Shown one piece after another: positions 1-5,446 of a DNA stretch of 5,545 nt. The notes beneath the pieces were generated by a model. It saw nothing but the letters and a program-made list of their open reading frames with translations, did no database searches and had not been told where the DNA came from. Origin of the DNA: JBKECY01 sp047975025 (GTDB lineage: Bacteria; Bacillota; Clostridia; Lachnospirales; Lachnospiraceae); assembly GCA_047975025.1 (NCBI GenBank), contig JBKECY010000032.1, positions 1 to 5,545 of the forward strand, read 5' to 3'. The position numbers were made by a program, and so were the translations under genes. Within the stretch, counting starts at the first letter, position 1. Each line of letters begins with the position of its first letter.

Positions 1-80
1 CCGCCCTTGAACAATCCACCAAGAAATGTTACGATGTCGTCAAGCTGATAAGGATTTACCCTACCGGATACCGGTCATTA
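1..80 (-). pseudogene. coding-like remnant, possible frameshifted continuation of the 61-225 gene
   Basis: Read on the minus strand from position 74 to the window edge, one frame is open and has protein-like composition: PVSGRVNPYQLDDIV, then TFLGGLFKG. A TGA (77-75) closes this frame upstream and no start codon or ribosome site precedes it, so it is not a gene on its own. Removing one base near positions 69-75 would join it to the 54-residue protein encoded at 225-61. I therefore infer a frameshift within one longer gene that runs off the left edge. I do not recognise the family. About 20 residues are visible, so the assignment is weak. Confidence 0.3.
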
Positions 81-225
81 CTAACATTGCGACTGGTACA
101 AAAATCGGGGGCAGGTCAAAAGCACAGAGCACCGCAAACAGACCTACGGTCAGCAAAAGGATTTTTTTGATTTCCACTCTGATACTATGCGGTTGGTTTT
201 CCTTACTGTCCCCTGCTCTTTTCAT
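61..225 (-). CDS. small single-span membrane protein, probably truncated by frameshift
   Basis: This 54-residue frame starts at ATG (225-223), 46 bases after the stop of the HAAS-type gene on the same strand, so the two probably share a transcript. A modest purine-rich AAAAGGG lies about 11 bases upstream of the ATG. Residues 1-20 are charged and polar (MKRAGDSKEN...); residues 21-53 are hydrophobic and hold one or two membrane helices around a Pro-Pro turn (FDLPPIFV). It ends at TAG, and reading through would add only six residues before a TGA. The neighbouring frame continues with plausible protein sequence to the window edge, so this is likely the N-terminal part of a longer, frameshifted gene. 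The family is not recognised. Confidence 0.4.
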   Translation of the reverse strand: MKRAGDSKENQPHSIRVEIKKILLLTVGLFAVLCAFDLPPIFVPVAMLVMTGIR

Positions 226-271
226 CTCGTTTTATCCCTTTTCATCTCAAATACAATTGCATATTTAGTCT

Positions 272-1249
272 TTACTCTCCTTTGACGGAATAGCGCAGCG
301 TCTTATAAATCGCAGTCCCCATCTCCCCCAGCGTAATTATAATAATGATTGCCAGAATCCAGTTAGGAATATACTGCCAATGCCAGAAGGCATTGCTCGT
401 CACCCCAATCTGTCTCTTGATTAATTCCATAATGCCGTAAAAATAATCCGAGAATCGCTCAAAAATCAGTATGACCAATACGATTGTCAGCAGGGAGGAT
501 ACAATCGAACTCACCATGACCGTAATTCCATAACGTCCGATAATCAGCTTGACCAGCTCGTCAGCCAGTCCAATGGTCAAAACAGTGAGAAGCAGCAGCC
601 GCGCCCAGTCTCCGTCGGACAGCGGGAGGCTCGAGAATATAAGAAATGTACTCTCCGTCCGGCCCTACCCGGCAATCAGCGCCATGAACACCACGGTAAA
701 GACGATTCCCACAATTGAATCGCTTCTCTTAATCACAGCCTTATCCGTCGGCAGTGGTGGCAGATCCGACGGTGTCCATGGATCTTGCGCAGGATTTCGC
801 AATTTGACCTGCTTATACTCCAAAACAGCGAATACAAATGTGATGACGGCAAATGCCGCCAGCGCACTGCCGACCAAAGAACCGGCATCCCAAAACAGCG
901 ACACGAACCAGTGCAGCGACCCCGCCTGATCAAACCCGGACACCAGCGTTGTCACACCCCAGATACACAGCAGTACAATGCCTGCGATTTTTAAGACCAT
1001 CAGATAGGTATCTATGTACTCAGGTCCAATCAGGCTTCGCTCTTGACTTTTGTACTTCTTGGCAAATTCTGCCGGCGGTCCCAAGGTAAGCAGCACCGAT
1101 TCCAAAGTCTGCTCCGGTTCCTCCCGCAGCTTACCCTCAATGAACTGTCGTATCTCAAGTGAAACCTCATCCTTGCGCTCCTTAGGCAGTCGCCTGATGA
1201 CATCATAGATATATCTGTCGATTATAGATTCCTTGCTTTCTTTGCTCAT
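272..1249 (-). pseudogene. HAAS/DUF1700-type multi-spanning membrane protein, interrupted by one in-frame TAG
   Basis: The reading frame spans 325 codons plus TAA, close to the 300-350 residues I expect for HAAS proteins, but codon 195 (667-665) is TAG. Residues 1-70 form a soluble helical domain (DRYIYDVIRRLP, EVSLEIRQFIEGKL, LGPPAEFAKKY) typical of the HAAS/DUF1700 fold. Hydrophobic spans follow at about 82-103, 123-144, 178-194, 214-232, 243-262 and 294-308. Codons 196-325 remain open in the same frame and still encode clean membrane helices. ATG 1249 is preferred over an upstream TTG (1276) because GGAGG lies ten bases before it and the HAAS sequence begins there. Such genes usually sit beside a PadR-type repressor; none is present here. 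Without readthrough the product has only three spans. Nonsense mutation, sequence error or, less likely, readthrough could explain it. Confidence 0.75.
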
Positions 1250-1259
1250 ACTTTCTCTT

Positions 1260-1264
1260 CCTCC
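1260..1264 (-). promoter_or_regulatory. ribosome binding site deciding the HAAS gene start
   Basis: GGAGG on the minus strand, ten bases before ATG 1249. It lies inside the reading frame that would start at TTG 1276, so it argues for the ATG. Confidence 0.7.
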
Positions 1265-1306
1265 ACGTTTCCTCAAGGCCCCTCATATGACGTATCACAT
1301 ACTCAT

Positions 1307-1336
1307 AATATACTGTACGGTACATACTATGGTCAA
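1307..1336 (-). promoter_or_regulatory. promoter of the HAAS-type gene
   Basis: On the minus strand TTGACC (1336-1331) is followed after 18 bases by TATATT (1312-1307). Both are close to the housekeeping sigma consensus (TTGACA, TATAAT). Transcription would start near 1300, about 50 bases before the ATG at 1249. The spacer holds a perfect 11-bp palindrome (1314-1324), so a repressor bound there would block polymerase. Confidence 0.6.
1314..1324. promoter_or_regulatory. candidate operator, palindrome TGTACGGTACA
   Basis: Perfect five-base arms around one central base, placed exactly in the spacer of the HAAS-gene promoter. PadR-family repressors often recognise dyads containing ATGT/ACAT or TGTAC/GTACA and commonly control HAAS genes. 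The assignment to a PadR-type repressor is inference, because no such gene is in the window. Confidence 0.45.
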
Positions 1337-1347
1337 TCCTATATTGT

Positions 1348-1402
1348 AAAAAAGCACAGACAAAAGCCCTGCAGTCTGTAAGAGAGATCTGCAGAGCTTT
1401 TG
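1348..1402 (-). terminator. intrinsic terminator after the sugar isomerase gene
   Basis: Inverted repeat 1361-1374 / 1389-1402 (CAAAAGCCCTGCAG with CTGCAGAGCTTTTG): 13 of 14 pairs around a 14-base loop. On the minus strand the stem ends in GCTTTTG, and a T6 run lies a few bases further (1353-1348). It starts about 75 bases after the isomerase stop and separates that gene from the HAAS promoter. The A/T-flanked stem could also work weakly on the plus strand. Confidence 0.65.
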
Positions 1403-1475
1403 CCTAATCTATCAACTATCAACAACTCGTGTATGTCAAAGGAATAAGAAGTGTCCGCCAATGGCACCTTGTACT

Positions 1476-2264
1476 TTATGAATTCATGACTGCAAAAATT
1501 GCTTTTACCGCCTGCGCTGTTGTCTCCAGCGGGAACAGTTCACAGCCAATGCGTCCGGTGTAATTCAGTTTCTTCAGATGCGCTATAATGTTCGTGTAAT
1601 TCAGCTCACCGGTCCCAGGCTCATGACGGCCGGGCGCATCTGCTATATGAATATGGCCAATCGTGTCTATATACTCTGTCAGAGTATCACAAATAGCACC
1701 TTCATTCAGCTGCATATGATACACATCATAGAGAATCTTAAGGCGCGGTGAATTGATCAGGCGAATCATCTCGGCTGCCATCTGTGTATTTTTCAAAAAG
1801 TTGCCCACATGGTCTGTAATGATATTGAGTCCTTCCAGATTGCAGGTAATATTCTTCTCTTCCGCAAGTGCTGCCGATGCTTTTAACATATCGAACATGG
1901 AACAGATCTTCACCGTATCGGATAATTCAGGATACGAGTTCAATACTACTCCGCCATCGCCCAGTGCATTCGAATGAATCGTCACGCTCTCAGCTCCGAT
2001 ACGCACTGCTGCATCCAGAGAGCGGCTCAGGAATTCTAAATAAGGCTCTTTGTGTGTCGGATCCACGAGTGAATAATCTGCATCGCCGTTAAACCCGCTG
2101 ATGCCGATTCCTGCCTCCTCGGCTCTTCTTCTGATGTCATCAAGATCTTTATCCGTCCAGCTCCAAAATTCAAAATAATCAAATCCGGCTTCTTTCGCCG
2201 CTGCAATTCTTTCTTCCCAGGGAAGCTCTGTAAATAACGTATCAATACATGCCGTAACTTTCAT
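1476..2264 (-). CDS. hydroxypyruvate isomerase-like sugar isomerase/epimerase (AP endonuclease 2-type TIM barrel)
   Basis: This 262-residue cytoplasmic protein has the usual length and motif order of the Hyi branch of xylose-isomerase-like TIM barrels, which interconvert ketose and aldose or epimeric sugar acids using a divalent metal. Seen in sequence: NLEGLN (Glu144), YDVYHMQ (Asp180, His183), GHIHIAD (His204, His206), RHEPGTGELNY (Arg213, Glu215) and GCELFP (Glu242). Glu144, Asp180, one of the His residues and Glu242 are the expected metal and catalytic positions. As I recall, E. coli Hyi has Gln where His206 stands here, so the substrate may differ from hydroxypyruvate. ATG 2264 is chosen because AAGGAG lies six bases upstream; an in-frame ATG at 2297 would place the operator palindrome inside the gene. 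Divergent from a LacI-type regulator, with a dyad in its leader. No partner enzyme in the window identifies the pathway. Confidence 0.88.
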   Translation of the reverse strand: MKVTACIDTLFTELPWEERIAAAKEAGFDYFEFWSWTDKDLDDIRRRAEEAGIGISGFNGDADYSLVDPTHKEPYLEFLSRSLDAAVRIGAESVTIHSNALGDGGVVLNSYPELSDTVKICSMFDMLKASAALAEEKNITCNLEGLNIITDHVGNFLKNTQMAAEMIRLINSPRLKILYDVYHMQLNEGAICDTLTEYIDTIGHIHIADAPGRHEPGTGELNYTNIIAHLKKLNYTGRIGCELFPLETTAQAVKAIFAVMNS

Positions 2265-2270
2265 TTTATT

Positions 2271-2276
2271 CTCCTT
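2271..2276 (-). promoter_or_regulatory. ribosome binding site deciding the isomerase start
   Basis: AAGGAG on the minus strand, six bases before ATG 2264. It fixes the start of the isomerase and excludes the 11-codon longer reading from 2297. Confidence 0.8.
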
Positions 2277-2280
2277 ATGG

Positions 2281-2296
2281 TGTGTGCTCGCACACA
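2281..2296. promoter_or_regulatory. candidate LacI-type operator 1, TGTGTGCTCGCACACA
   Basis: Perfect seven-base arms around a TC centre. It lies in the 5' leader of the isomerase gene, between its promoter (-10 at 2319-2314) and its ribosome site, the classic place for a roadblock operator. A related copy, identical at 13 of 16 positions, lies at 2411-2426 before the regulator gene. That pairing points to the divergent LacI-family protein as its ligand; direct binding is inferred. Confidence 0.75.
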
Positions 2297-2313
2297 TTAT
2301 CTATATAATAATC

Positions 2314-2342
2314 ATATTATAATTATTATTTCTATATGTCAA
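2314..2342 (-). promoter_or_regulatory. promoter of the isomerase gene
   Basis: On the minus strand a consensus TTGACA (2342-2337) is followed after 17 bases by TAATAT (2319-2314); an overlapping TATAAT (2321-2316) would give a 15-base spacer. Transcription would begin near 2307, just upstream of operator 1. An AT-rich inverted repeat, ATAATAAT / ATTATTAT (2305-2312, 2322-2329), surrounds the -10 box, but in such AT-rich DNA it may be chance. Confidence 0.65.
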
Positions 2343-2410
2343 TCACTTTCTATCAATTCATCAATTAATATGATATAAGGCTGCAAATATTGTGCATTAT
2401 TTCAAACGTT

Positions 2411-2426
2411 CGTGTGTTCGTACACA
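2411..2426. promoter_or_regulatory. candidate LacI-type operator 2, CGTGTGTTCGTACACA
   Basis: Imperfect dyad matching operator 1 at 13 of 16 positions, with the same TC(G) centre and GTGTG/ACACA arms. It lies 110 bases before the regulator's TTG start, suggesting autoregulation. The two centres are 130 bp apart. Its lower symmetry suggests weaker binding than operator 1. Confidence 0.65.
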
Positions 2427-2519
2427 AACTTTGCTTTTTTCTGCGTATTTTGCCTTATTCTTCTTGCCATTTACAGCTTTTTGCGATAGACTTTTAAAAA
2501 GAATAGTATCTATAAAAAG

Positions 2520-2525
2520 AAAGGA
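2520..2525 (+). promoter_or_regulatory. ribosome binding site supporting a TTG start
   Basis: AAAGGA lies ten bases before TTG 2536, the position where LacI-family alignment places the N-terminus. It is a moderate site with slightly long spacing, but no better start fits the domain. Confidence 0.5.
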
Positions 2526-2535
2526 AACCTATCCC

Positions 2536-3564
2536 TTGAAAGCCACGATAAAAATGGTTGCAGAATATGCCGGTGTCTCCAGAGGCACAGTCGACAGGGT
2601 ACTGAACCAGCGCGGTAGCGTCAGCCCGGCAGCCGAACAGAAGATTCTGGACGCAATTGAGAAACTGGATTATCGACTCAACACAAGTGCCCGCGCTCTG
2701 GCACTCAGCAAGAATACCAAGAAATTAGGTGTACTGCTGCCTAAGACACCGGGTTTTTTTCTGGATGAAGTCACACGAGGCATCCACAAAATCGCTGATG
2801 AAAGTCAGGATATGGGCATCGAGATACTGCTCACAGAATGTGAACCCAATAATCCGCATGAATATATACATGAGATTGACAAAATGCTTGCCGAGGGTGT
2901 CTGCGGCTTCGCTCTGCGTGCGCAGAATACAACACTGATTATCAATAAAATCAATGAGATCGCAGATATGGGCATTCCCGTCATTACGGTCAACTCAGAT
3001 ATCCCGGAGAGCCGGCGCATCTGCTATGTGGGGCAGAATGCCTACCAAAGCGGCCGGGTTGCTGCCCAGATTATCGGCAAGCAGCTGCGCGGCGGTGAGC
3101 ACATTATCGTTATGTCCGGTTTTCCCGAATTTGATTCTCACACCAACCGGGTCAAGGGCTTCCTGTCCTACCTTACGGAAATCGGTATCAAGGAAGATCA
3201 GTGCCGTGTAATCTACTCTTATGAAAACTATGAGGCGGCCTATGGCCAGCTCTCCGAATCTCTGCTAGAAGATGGGCGGCTCTCCTGTGTCTATATGGCT
3301 ACGACGCCCAATATCGCTGTGGGAGATGTCTTAAAGACTCTTCATAAAAAGGACTCTGTCTTCGTCGTTTCGCATGACACGCAGGTATCTACGATGGAAA
3401 TGCTGCGAAACGGTTACATTGACTATACCATTGTGCAGGACATGTTCCTGCAAGGCTATGAGCCACTGCGGCTGCTGCGTGACTATGCGATTCTGGACAA
3501 ACCGATTACGGCTTCAAGTCATTCGCAGGATATACATATATTGTCTTCGGAATGCATTGAATAA
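2536..3564 (+). CDS. LacI-family transcriptional regulator with sugar-binding domain
   Basis: The protein is 342 residues from TTG 2536, standard for LacI repressors. Residues 4-23 form the helix-turn-helix (TIKMVAEYAGVSRGTVDRVL), residues about 47-58 (RLNTSARALALS) the hinge helix, and 62-335 a periplasmic-binding-protein-type sensor. Ligand-pocket landmarks are VNSD (152-155), YVGQNAYQSGRVAA (164-177), HTNRVKGF (202-209), VSHDT (278-282) and IVQD (299-302). ATG 2392 would add 48 residues rich in Phe, Leu and Cys that precede the DNA-binding domain and overlap operator 2, so I reject it; ATG 2554 would remove the first helix residues. It is divergent from the isomerase gene, with matching dyads in both leaders, and probably represses the isomerase and itself until a sugar or sugar acid binds. 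A possible promoter is TTGCCA-17-TAGACT (2464-2492), weakly supported. Confidence 0.88.
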   Translation: MKATIKMVAEYAGVSRGTVDRVLNQRGSVSPAAEQKILDAIEKLDYRLNTSARALALSKNTKKLGVLLPKTPGFFLDEVTRGIHKIADESQDMGIEILLTECEPNNPHEYIHEIDKMLAEGVCGFALRAQNTTLIINKINEIADMGIPVITVNSDIPESRRICYVGQNAYQSGRVAAQIIGKQLRGGEHIIVMSGFPEFDSHTNRVKGFLSYLTEIGIKEDQCRVIYSYENYEAAYGQLSESLLEDGRLSCVYMATTPNIAVGDVLKTLHKKDSVFVVSHDTQVSTMEMLRNGYIDYTIVQDMFLQGYEPLRLLRDYAILDKPITASSHSQDIHILSSECIE

Positions 3565-3620
3565 TATGCCATGAAAAAAGAGACCTTGTCCGCAATGTCA
3601 TTTAGTCAATGGCACTACAA

Positions 3621-3658
3621 GAGTAGGGTATGTAGCGATACATACCCTGCTCCTTTTT
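3621..3658 (+). terminator. intrinsic terminator after the LacI-type regulator
   Basis: A 14-pair stem (3621-3634 with 3639-3652, one G-U pair) closes a GCGA tetraloop and is followed by CTTTTT. It starts 56 bases after the regulator's stop. A weaker hairpin (TGTCATT / AATGGCA, about 3596-3614) lies just upstream. The base composition drops sharply after this terminator. Confidence 0.88.
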
Positions 3659-3685
3659 ATGTGAGAATCCCCCAAAAACACTTGA

Positions 3686-4219
3686 GATGATTCATATTTG
3701 ACCATATGCAGAAATCCTAATGATGCAAATACCTATTATCAATCTACTCCAAAAGATAAAATATTTAATCAATTACATCTGAATGCATTATACGATGTAT
3801 GTGGAAGCACTTATTCAAGACCGAACAGAAGAAAATGAATCAAGACCCTCGGAAAGTCACCCCCCCCAGACCGTAATAGGATTTCTCTACAGAGTAGCCT
3901 AATCCTTACTAAATATAATTTAATTGAACAAAAAAGGTTCAAATTTACTCATAACGGTAGATGTGATAACATTAATCAACAGGCACTAATTAATTACATT
4001 TGGGAGAAGCAAAATGCGAGTAAGGGAGATTCAATATTAACAATTCTTATGTTGGTTTATAGTGATGCTAAAATTGAATTTGGCCTTGCGATAAAAAGTG
4101 CATTAGTAAATGCTCCTAAGTTCAATGTGAAAGTAGCTATTAGAAAAATAAGAGGAGGTGTTCTAATTCAATATCTTAGTATTCAGAATCATGCTTTTTG
4201 TATAAATGTCAGGAATTAA
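3686..4219 (+). pseudogene. unrecognised protein-coding remnant with one in-frame TGA
   Basis: One frame has clear coding character although it lacks a usable start. Codons 3686-3835 give 50 residues (NPNDANTYYQSTPKDKIF, NQLHLNALYDVCGSTYSR); TGA follows at 3836-3838; the same frame then stays open for 126 codons to TAA 4217-4219 (LTKYNLIEQKRFKFTHNG, INYIWEKQNASKGDSILTIL, KVAIRKIRGGVLIQYL). Such a long open stretch is unlikely by chance in DNA this AT-rich. The stretch 3839-3868 fits less well and contains C8. Another reading begins at ATG 3835; with seven rather than eight Cs it would give a 127-residue protein. The family is not recognised and no catalytic motif is evident. It ends 26 bases before the hydrolase gene and may once have headed that operon. 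The upstream part is lost or begins near 3661. Confidence 0.5.
3860..3867 (+). repeat. C8 homopolymer in AT-rich coding remnant
   Basis: Eight consecutive Cs, conspicuous in a segment otherwise poor in G and C. One base fewer would place ATG 3835 in frame with the open stretch ending at 4219. It could be a slippage site, a fixed mutation or a base-calling error. Confidence 0.6.
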
Positions 4220-4231
4220 TAATGTTATTAT

Positions 4232-4238
4232 GAGGAGG
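4232..4238 (+). promoter_or_regulatory. ribosome binding site of the hydrolase gene
   Basis: GAGGAGG, seven bases before ATG 4246: a near-perfect site that fixes the start and shows the gene was efficiently translated. I see no convincing promoter between 4219 and 4246, so co-transcription with the upstream remnant is likely. Confidence 0.75.
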
Positions 4239-4245
4239 AAGGGAC

Positions 4246-4776
4246 ATGAGTAAAAGAAGTGCAATAAAAGTGATGTGTATAGTGTGCGTGGTGGTGATTT
4301 CATTTTCTATATCTTTTAGAGTATCGGCAGCTAAAAGTTCAGGGACTTATCCAACCAGAAAAGGTGCAATTTTGGTTACAGCAGATGCGTACAAAGGACT
4401 GCTTCCAACTGGGCATGCAGCAATTGTATATAATAAGAATACTGTTGTTGAGTCACTTATCAAAGGAGTCACGACGGGAAATAATGATTGGAATCGGACG
4501 AAAAAGACGGTTTATGGTGTAGGTGTTCGAAAAACTTCAGCGGCTCAAGATATAAGTGCGGCTGATTGGTGCTACAGCAAAAGAGGTAAACCATATAACT
4601 GGAATTATTGAGATATAAAGACAAGAAGCAAGTTTTATTGCTCCCAGTTGATTTATGCAGCATTTAAAGATAAATATAAAGTTGATCTCAATACGGGGGC
4701 ATTTGGAGTAGCCATTCATCCAATGGAAATCGTTCAGTCTCCACAGACCTATACATCATATACATATCAAAAATAA
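4246..4776 (+). pseudogene. secreted YiiX/YycO-like (NlpC/P60 superfamily) cysteine hydrolase, in-frame TGA before the catalytic Cys
   Basis: The frame covers 176 codons plus TAA (4774-4776), but codon 122 (4609-4611) is TGA. Residues 1-29 are a signal peptide: basic start, hydrophobic core, and a VSA-A type cleavage site. The mature part carries the papain-like fold motifs of YiiX/YycO-type (DUF830, C92-like) enzymes: GAILVT (40-45), TGHAAIVY (55-62, catalytic His57), VVESL (67-71), KPYNWNY (115-121) and, beyond the TGA, KFYCSQLIYAAF (129-140, nucleophile Cys132). The predicted 121-residue product therefore lacks its catalytic Cys. One base change from TTA (Leu) would create this TGA. The family acts on amide or ester bonds in cell-wall or lipid substrates; the target here is unknown. 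A lipoprotein gene follows after 19 bases, so an exported two-gene unit is likely. Sequence error or readthrough are alternatives. Confidence 0.75.
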
Positions 4777-4795
4777 AAAAGCCATAGGGTAAAAT

Positions 4796-5446
4796 ATGAA
4801 AAAGATTTTTCGTACTATTTTAGTATCAACAGTACTGCTGGTAGGTATTCTGGCATTGGTTGGGTGTAAAGATCAGAGAAAAAATTTACCAGAATATTCG
4901 GTAGGCATTATTTATTCTACTGAATATTTAGAGAAATCAAAGATAGAATATTTTGATGATAACATGAAAAAGGTTGCAGAAGATTTTTATTCATACGGTT
5001 ATATGGGGCATAATGGATATCGAAATGCAGTGGAATTTGATAATGTTTTGTATGAGGCACCTCAGGGTAAGGCAATAGAAAAAGATGCAGGAGTTATTAT
5101 TGGCATAGATATGAGCTCAGGAGAGGTGACTGAATATGAACTTGACCGTATTAATATTACAGAGTTTACATGTGATAAGCAATATATTTATACAACAAGT
5201 AATATAAATGGCGTGAATTATGTTGACCGTTTGAAAAAGGAAGACGGGTCCATTTCTTCTATAGAAATTTCGGATGAATATATTCCAGAGCTTGTTGTTG
5301 ATAATGGAGAATTATATGGATTTGCAATGGGCGTAGCAGATGTAGATGAAGGAACTATAATTAGTCTATATAAGTTCAACTTCGAAGAAAATTGCGTTGA
5401 GCGGTTATACAATCTTACCAATACCTGCAAATTCCGCTTCAACTGA
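4796..5446 (+). CDS. lipoprotein, C-terminally truncated by an insertion sequence
   Basis: The 216-residue frame begins with a lipoprotein signal (KKIFRTILVSTVLLVGILAL) and lipobox LVGC, placing the lipidated Cys at 24; the protein should be anchored outside the cytoplasmic membrane. The mature part is acidic and has at least three loosely similar beta-rich stretches (around 75-115, 118-160 and 165-205: NVLYEAP...GIDMSSGEVTEYEL, QYIYTTS, GELYGFAM...LYKFNFE) that resemble blades of a beta-propeller. This fold is inferred and the family is not recognised. Codons 1-210 appear native. The last six residues (CKFRFN) and the TGA come from repeat-bearing sequence starting at 5426, which looks like an insertion-sequence end, so the original C-terminus is missing. 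It starts 19 bases after the hydrolase frame, with only a weak AGGG site, suggesting an operon. The truncated protein may be unstable. Confidence 0.7.
   Translation: MKKIFRTILVSTVLLVGILALVGCKDQRKNLPEYSVGIIYSTEYLEKSKIEYFDDNMKKVAEDFYSYGYMGHNGYRNAVEFDNVLYEAPQGKAIEKDAGVIIGIDMSSGEVTEYELDRINITEFTCDKQYIYTTSNINGVNYVDRLKKEDGSISSIEISDEYIPELVVDNGELYGFAMGVADVDEGTIISLYKFNFEENCVERLYNLTNTCKFRFN

Noticed and set aside
26..268. Plus-strand 80-codon open frame
   Set aside because: No ribosome site, no domain character, and it lies antisense to a better minus-strand membrane-protein frame (61-225).
665..667. TAG as a pyrrolysine codon in the HAAS gene
   Set aside because: HAAS proteins are not known to use pyrrolysine and no pyl gene is visible; simple mutation is more likely.
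549..1089. Several plus-strand open frames and an additional minus-strand frame across the HAAS gene
   Set aside because: They overlap the HAAS-type gene in other frames, have low-complexity Ser/Thr/Arg-rich translations and lack ribosome sites.
2305..2329. ATAATAAT / ATTATTAT inverted repeat as an operator
   Set aside because: Such repeats are expected by chance in this almost pure AT stretch around a -10 box; the GTGTG dyads are much more specific.
2392..2535. 48-residue N-terminal extension of the LacI-type regulator from ATG 2392
   Set aside because: It precedes the canonical LacI N-terminus, overlaps the operator dyad and has no ribosome site; TTG 2536 fits the family length.
4609..4611. 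TGA as a selenocysteine codon in the hydrolase
   Set aside because: The position is not the nucleophile, which is the intact Cys132, and I found no convincing stem-loop directly after the TGA.
4469..4719. Minus-strand open frames across the hydrolase gene
   Set aside because: They are antisense to a frame with clear signal peptide and catalytic motifs, and have no ribosome sites.
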